A stretch of 17,501 nt of DNA from an uncultured Oscillospiraceae bacterium (GTDB lineage: Bacteria > Bacillota > Clostridia > UBA1381): contig CAMNAT010000013.1 in the NCBI GenBank assembly GCA_946531785.1, positions 1 to 17,501 on the forward strand, read 5' to 3'. Positions 15,189-17,501 of the stretch are shown one piece after another. Every line of letters starts with the position of its first letter. Position 1 is the first letter of the stretch. The notes under the pieces are model-generated. The model did not search any database. It worked only from the letters and a program-made list of their open reading frames with translations, and was not told the origin of the DNA. The position numbers were made by a program, and so were the translations under genes.

Positions 15189-15283
15189 TGTAACAATAAT
15201 GTAACACACAAGATACATAACTGTAATTGACATATCGTATATTGGGTAGTATAATATGTAACAGACTCAGAAACCACAAGATA
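15189..15283 (+). repeat. Bipartite direct repeat TGTAACA-N11-CACAAGATA flanking the nrdD promoter
   Basis: Copy 1 covers 15189-15215 and copy 2 covers 15257-15283. Both 7-base and 9-base blocks are identical with the same 11-base gap, and the copies start 68 bases apart. The intervening bases differ, so it does not look like a simple recent duplication. Copy 1 lies upstream of the -35; copy 2 begins two bases after the -10 and covers the start site. An operator pair is the simplest reading. Confidence 0.6.
15227..15255 (+). promoter_or_regulatory. Consensus sigma-A promoter of nrdD-nrdG
   Basis: TTGACA (15227-15232), 17-base spacer, TATAAT (15250-15255): a full consensus match. Start predicted near 15262, leaving a leader of about 50 bases. 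Such a strong promoter on a reductase gene suggests it must be repressed when not needed. Confidence 0.9.
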
Positions 15284-15289
15284 TAGTAT
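15274..15289 (+). promoter_or_regulatory. Candidate NrdR box in the nrdD leader
   Basis: CCACAAGATATAGTAT matches 13 of 16 positions of the NrdR-box consensus ACACAATATATAGTGT as I recall it. A weaker relative (about 10 of 16) lies at 15206-15221. NrdR represses ribonucleotide reductase genes in most bacteria. The site is just downstream of the predicted start. nrdR itself is not in the window. Confidence 0.4.
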
Positions 15290-15313
15290 ATACGAAAGGA
15301 AAGCAATAACAAT

Positions 15314-17470
15314 ATGAAGGTTATAAAAAGAAACGGCTCTGAGGTTGAATTTGACAAGGAAAAGATCATTAACGCCATTATAAAGGCTAATAACTCAACA
15401 TCGACAAAAGAGCTTACCGACGGGCAGATCCAGGAATCGGCAGACTACATCACCTATAAATGCGAAAAGACCGGAAGATCGGTGTCTGTTGAAGAGATCC
15501 AGGACATGGTCGAGAACCAGATCATGGCAAACGGCGCATTTGAGGTAGCAAGAAATTATGTAAAGTATCGCTATACCCGTTCGCTCGTAAGAAAATCGAA
15601 CACGACCGATGATCGCATCTTATCGCTTATCGAGTGTAACAACGAGGAGGTCATGCAGGAAAACTCAAACAAGGATCCTGTTGTAAACAGTGTGCAGCGC
15701 GACTATATTGCCGGCGAGGTCAGCCGTGATCTTACAAACCGTATCCTCTTACCCAAGGAAGTCGTTGACGCGGACAAGGAAGGAATAATCCACTTTCACG
15801 ACTCGGATTATTATGCGCAGCATATGCATAACTGCGATCTTGTCGATCTTGAGGACATGCTCCAGAACGGCACAGTCATAAGCGAGACGCTTATTGAGCG
15901 CCCGCACAGCTTCTCTACGGCATGCAATATCGCTACACAGATAATCGCTCAGGTCGCTTCAAATCAGTATGGCGGTCAGAGCATCAGCCTTGCGCATCTT
16001 GCACCATTCGTGCAGGTATCAAGAGAAAAGATAAGAAAAGAGCTTCTCGAGGAAATGTCCGAATTCAATGTAACGCTTGATGATAAAGCACTCAGCGAGC
16101 TTGTTGAAAAGCGTCTCCACAAGGAGATAGAGCGAGGTGTGCAGACCATCCAGTATCAGGTCATCACATTGATGACAACAAACGGACAGGCTCCGTTCCT
16201 CACAGTATTCATGTATCTGAACGAGGCTAAAAACGAGCAGGAGAAAAAGGATCTTGCGCTCATCATTGAGGAGACTCTTCGCCAGCGCCATCAGGGCGTA
16301 AAAAATGAGGCAGGCGTATGGATAACTCCGGCATTCCCCAAGCTCATATATGTACTTGAAGAGGATAATATCAAGGAAGGCTCGGAATACTTCTATCTCA
16401 CAAAGCTTGCGGCAAAGTGCAGCGCAAAGCGTCTTGTTCCGGACTATATTTCGGAAAAGCAGATGTTTAAGCTCAAGGAAGGTAACTGCTTCCCCGTTAT
16501 GGGCTGCAGAAGCTGTCTTTCACCCTGGAAGGACGAGAACGGCAACTATAAGTTCTACGGACGCTTCAATCAGGGCGTTGTGACCATCAACCTCGTTGAT
16601 GTCGCTCTTTCATCGGGCAAGGATATGAATAAGTTCAAAGATATCTTTGATGAAAGACTTGAGTTGTGCTACAAGGCTCTTATGTGCCGCCATGAGCGCT
16701 TAAAGGGCACATTATCGGATGCTGCTCCGATACTCTGGCAGCACGGCGCGCTCGCAAGACTGAAAAAGGGCGAGAAGATAGACAAGCTGCTTTACGGTGG
16801 TTATTCAACGATATCACTTGGCTACGCAGGTCTTTATGAGTGCGTTAAGTACATGACAGGCAAGTCGCACACCGACCCTGAGGCATCCGGGTTCGCAATG
16901 GATATCATGCGCCATATGAACGATAAGTGCGACGAGTGGAAGGGCAAGACGGGCATAAGCTTCGCGATCTACGGCTCCCCCATTGAGAGCACAACCTACA
17001 AATTCGCAAAATGTCTGCAGAGACGGTTTGGTATCATCCCCGGTATTACAGATAAGGGATATATAACAAACTCATATCACGTGCATGTAAGCGAGGAGAT
17101 CGACGCGTTCACAAAGCTGAAGTTTGAGGCTAAGTTCCAGTCTCTTTCAAAGGGCGGCGCAATAAGCTATATAGAGGTCCCCGATATGCAGGGCAATCTT
17201 GAGGCCGTTATAAGTGTTCTTCAGTTTATTTATGACAATATCATGTACGCTGAGCTGAACACAAAATCAGACTATTGTCAGGTTTGCGGCTATGACGGCG
17301 AGATAAAGATCGTAGAGGACGATAAAAAGCTGTTTTGGGAATGTCCGCACTGCGGAAACCGCGATCAGAACAAGCTCAATGTTGCCCGCCGCACCTGCGG
17401 TTATATTGGAACGCAGTTCTGGAATCAGGGCAGAACACAAGAAATTCAGGATAGGGTGCTGCATTTATAA
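15314..17470 (+). CDS. nrdD: Anaerobic ribonucleoside-triphosphate reductase (class III)
   Basis: Reduces NTPs to dNTPs with a glycyl radical, usually using formate; irreversibly damaged by oxygen. 718 residues. Residues 1-95 form an ATP-cone regulatory domain (MKVIKRNGSEVEFDKEKI onward). The glycyl-radical barrel follows, with HNCDLVDLEDML (about 172-183), the finger-loop GCRSC (Cys398 and Cys401) and the C-terminal zinc site Cys655/Cys658/Cys677/Cys680. The radical glycine is Gly696 in RRTCGYIG, 22 residues from the end. GAAAGGA (15294-15300) is about 13 bases from ATG 15314, longer than ideal. The stop is followed at once by the nrdG ATG. The gene diverges from lepA. Confidence 0.98.
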   Translation: MKVIKRNGSEVEFDKEKIINAIIKANNSTSTKELTDGQIQESADYITYKCEKTGRSVSVEEIQDMVENQIMANGAFEVARNYVKYRYTRSLVRKSNTTDDRILSLIECNNEEVMQENSNKDPVVNSVQRDYIAGEVSRDLTNRILLPKEVVDADKEGIIHFHDSDYYAQHMHNCDLVDLEDMLQNGTVISETLIERPHSFSTACNIATQIIAQVASNQYGGQSISLAHLAPFVQVSREKIRKELLEEMSEFNVTLDDKALSELVEKRLHKEIERGVQTIQYQVITLMTTNGQAPFLTVFMYLNEAKNEQEKKDLALIIEETLRQRHQGVKNEAGVWITPAFPKLIYVLEEDNIKEGSEYFYLTKLAAKCSAKRLVPDYISEKQMFKLKEGNCFPVMGCRSCLSPWKDENGNYKFYGRFNQGVVTINLVDVALSSGKDMNKFKDIFDERLELCYKALMCRHERLKGTLSDAAPILWQHGALARLKKGEKIDKLLYGGYSTISLGYAGLYECVKYMTGKSHTDPEASGFAMDIMRHMNDKCDEWKGKTGISFAIYGSPIESTTYKFAKCLQRRFGIIPGITDKGYITNSYHVHVSEEIDAFTKLKFEAKFQSLSKGGAISYIEVPDMQGNLEAVISVLQFIYDNIMYAELNTKSDYCQVCGYDGEIKIVEDDKKLFWECPHCGNRDQNKLNVARRTCGYIGTQFWNQGRTQEIQDRVLHL

Positions 17471-17501
17471 ATGAATTACGCTGAAATCAAATATTGCGAC
17501 A
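17471..17501 (+). CDS. nrdG: Anaerobic ribonucleotide reductase activating protein, partial (first 10 codons)
   Basis: ATG immediately after the nrdD stop opens a frame that reads MNYAEIKYCD to the window edge. NrdG proteins commonly begin MNYAEIK...D, and nrdG regularly follows nrdD. NrdG is the radical-SAM enzyme that makes the glycyl radical in NrdD. Its CxxxCxxC cluster motif lies beyond the edge. With no gap, translation is probably coupled to nrdD. Confidence 0.8.
   Translation, partial: MNYAEIKYCD

Noticed and set aside
15163..15378. 71-residue minus-strand ORF between lepA and nrdD
   Set aside because: It overlaps the nrdD start and both divergent promoters, has no ribosome site, and encodes low-complexity hydrophobic sequence.
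16019..16291. 90-residue minus-strand ORF inside nrdD
   Set aside because: Antisense shadow of a conserved catalytic region; no recognisable domain.
1..17501. Mobile elements, CRISPR arrays, toxin-antitoxin or defence systems
   Set aside because: No repeat array, transposase, integrase or defence-gene motif was seen. Gene content is core metabolism with uniform style and tight spacing.

Overview
The window looks like a chromosomal segment of an anaerobic Gram-positive Firmicute of class Clostridia, probably a gut Ruminococcaceae/Lachnospiraceae-type organism. Grounds: strong AGGAGG-type ribosome sites, sigma-A promoters with exact 17-bp spacers, an oxygen-sensitive class III ribonucleotide reductase (nrdD, then the start of nrdG), and Firmicute families such as DUF896, the AAK-like cytidylate kinase family and a SpoIVFB-like M50 protease. 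The genus is an inference. I see no insertion sequence, phage gene, CRISPR array or rRNA. Almost every gene is a recognisable core gene.

Layout. Everything left of about 15.2 kb is read from the minus strand. From right to left: lepA (own promoter); pgi and a small P-loop protein (own promoter, then a terminator); thrC-galK (then a strong terminator); an M50 protease gene; a tRNA-Arg(CCU) with clear promoter and terminator; comF; then a tightly packed unit ung-coaE-lytic transglycosylase-cytidylate-kinase-like-uppP in which every junction overlaps; then DUF896-asnA-asnS from its own consensus promoter; a palindromic hairpin; and a TPR membrane protein cut by the left edge. On the plus strand nrdD-nrdG diverges from lepA and runs off the right edge.

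How the genes work together. The contents are housekeeping: translation quality (LepA), glycolysis and sugar entry (Pgi, GalK), threonine synthesis (ThrC), uracil repair (Ung), CoA synthesis (CoaE), cell-wall turnover and lipid-carrier recycling (transglycosylase, UppP), asparagine synthesis and charging (AsnA, AsnS), and anaerobic dNTP supply (NrdD/NrdG). Two partial genes (the TPR gene and nrdG) and one 55-residue gene (DUF896) are easily missed. Several apparent long-ORF starts are corrected here from ribosome-site evidence (transglycosylase, ung, comF, galK, P-loop protein).

I find no convincing new multi-gene system. The most interesting non-coding signal is a bipartite direct repeat, TGTAACA-N11-CACAAGATA, occurring twice exactly 68 bp apart on either side of a perfect consensus promoter upstream of nrdD. 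It looks like an operator pair for a regulator of anaerobic ribonucleotide reductase. Other points worth a look are the asnA/asnS operon headed by DUF896 with no T-box, the large coaE/transglycosylase overlap with a TTG start, and the atypical galactokinase signature.
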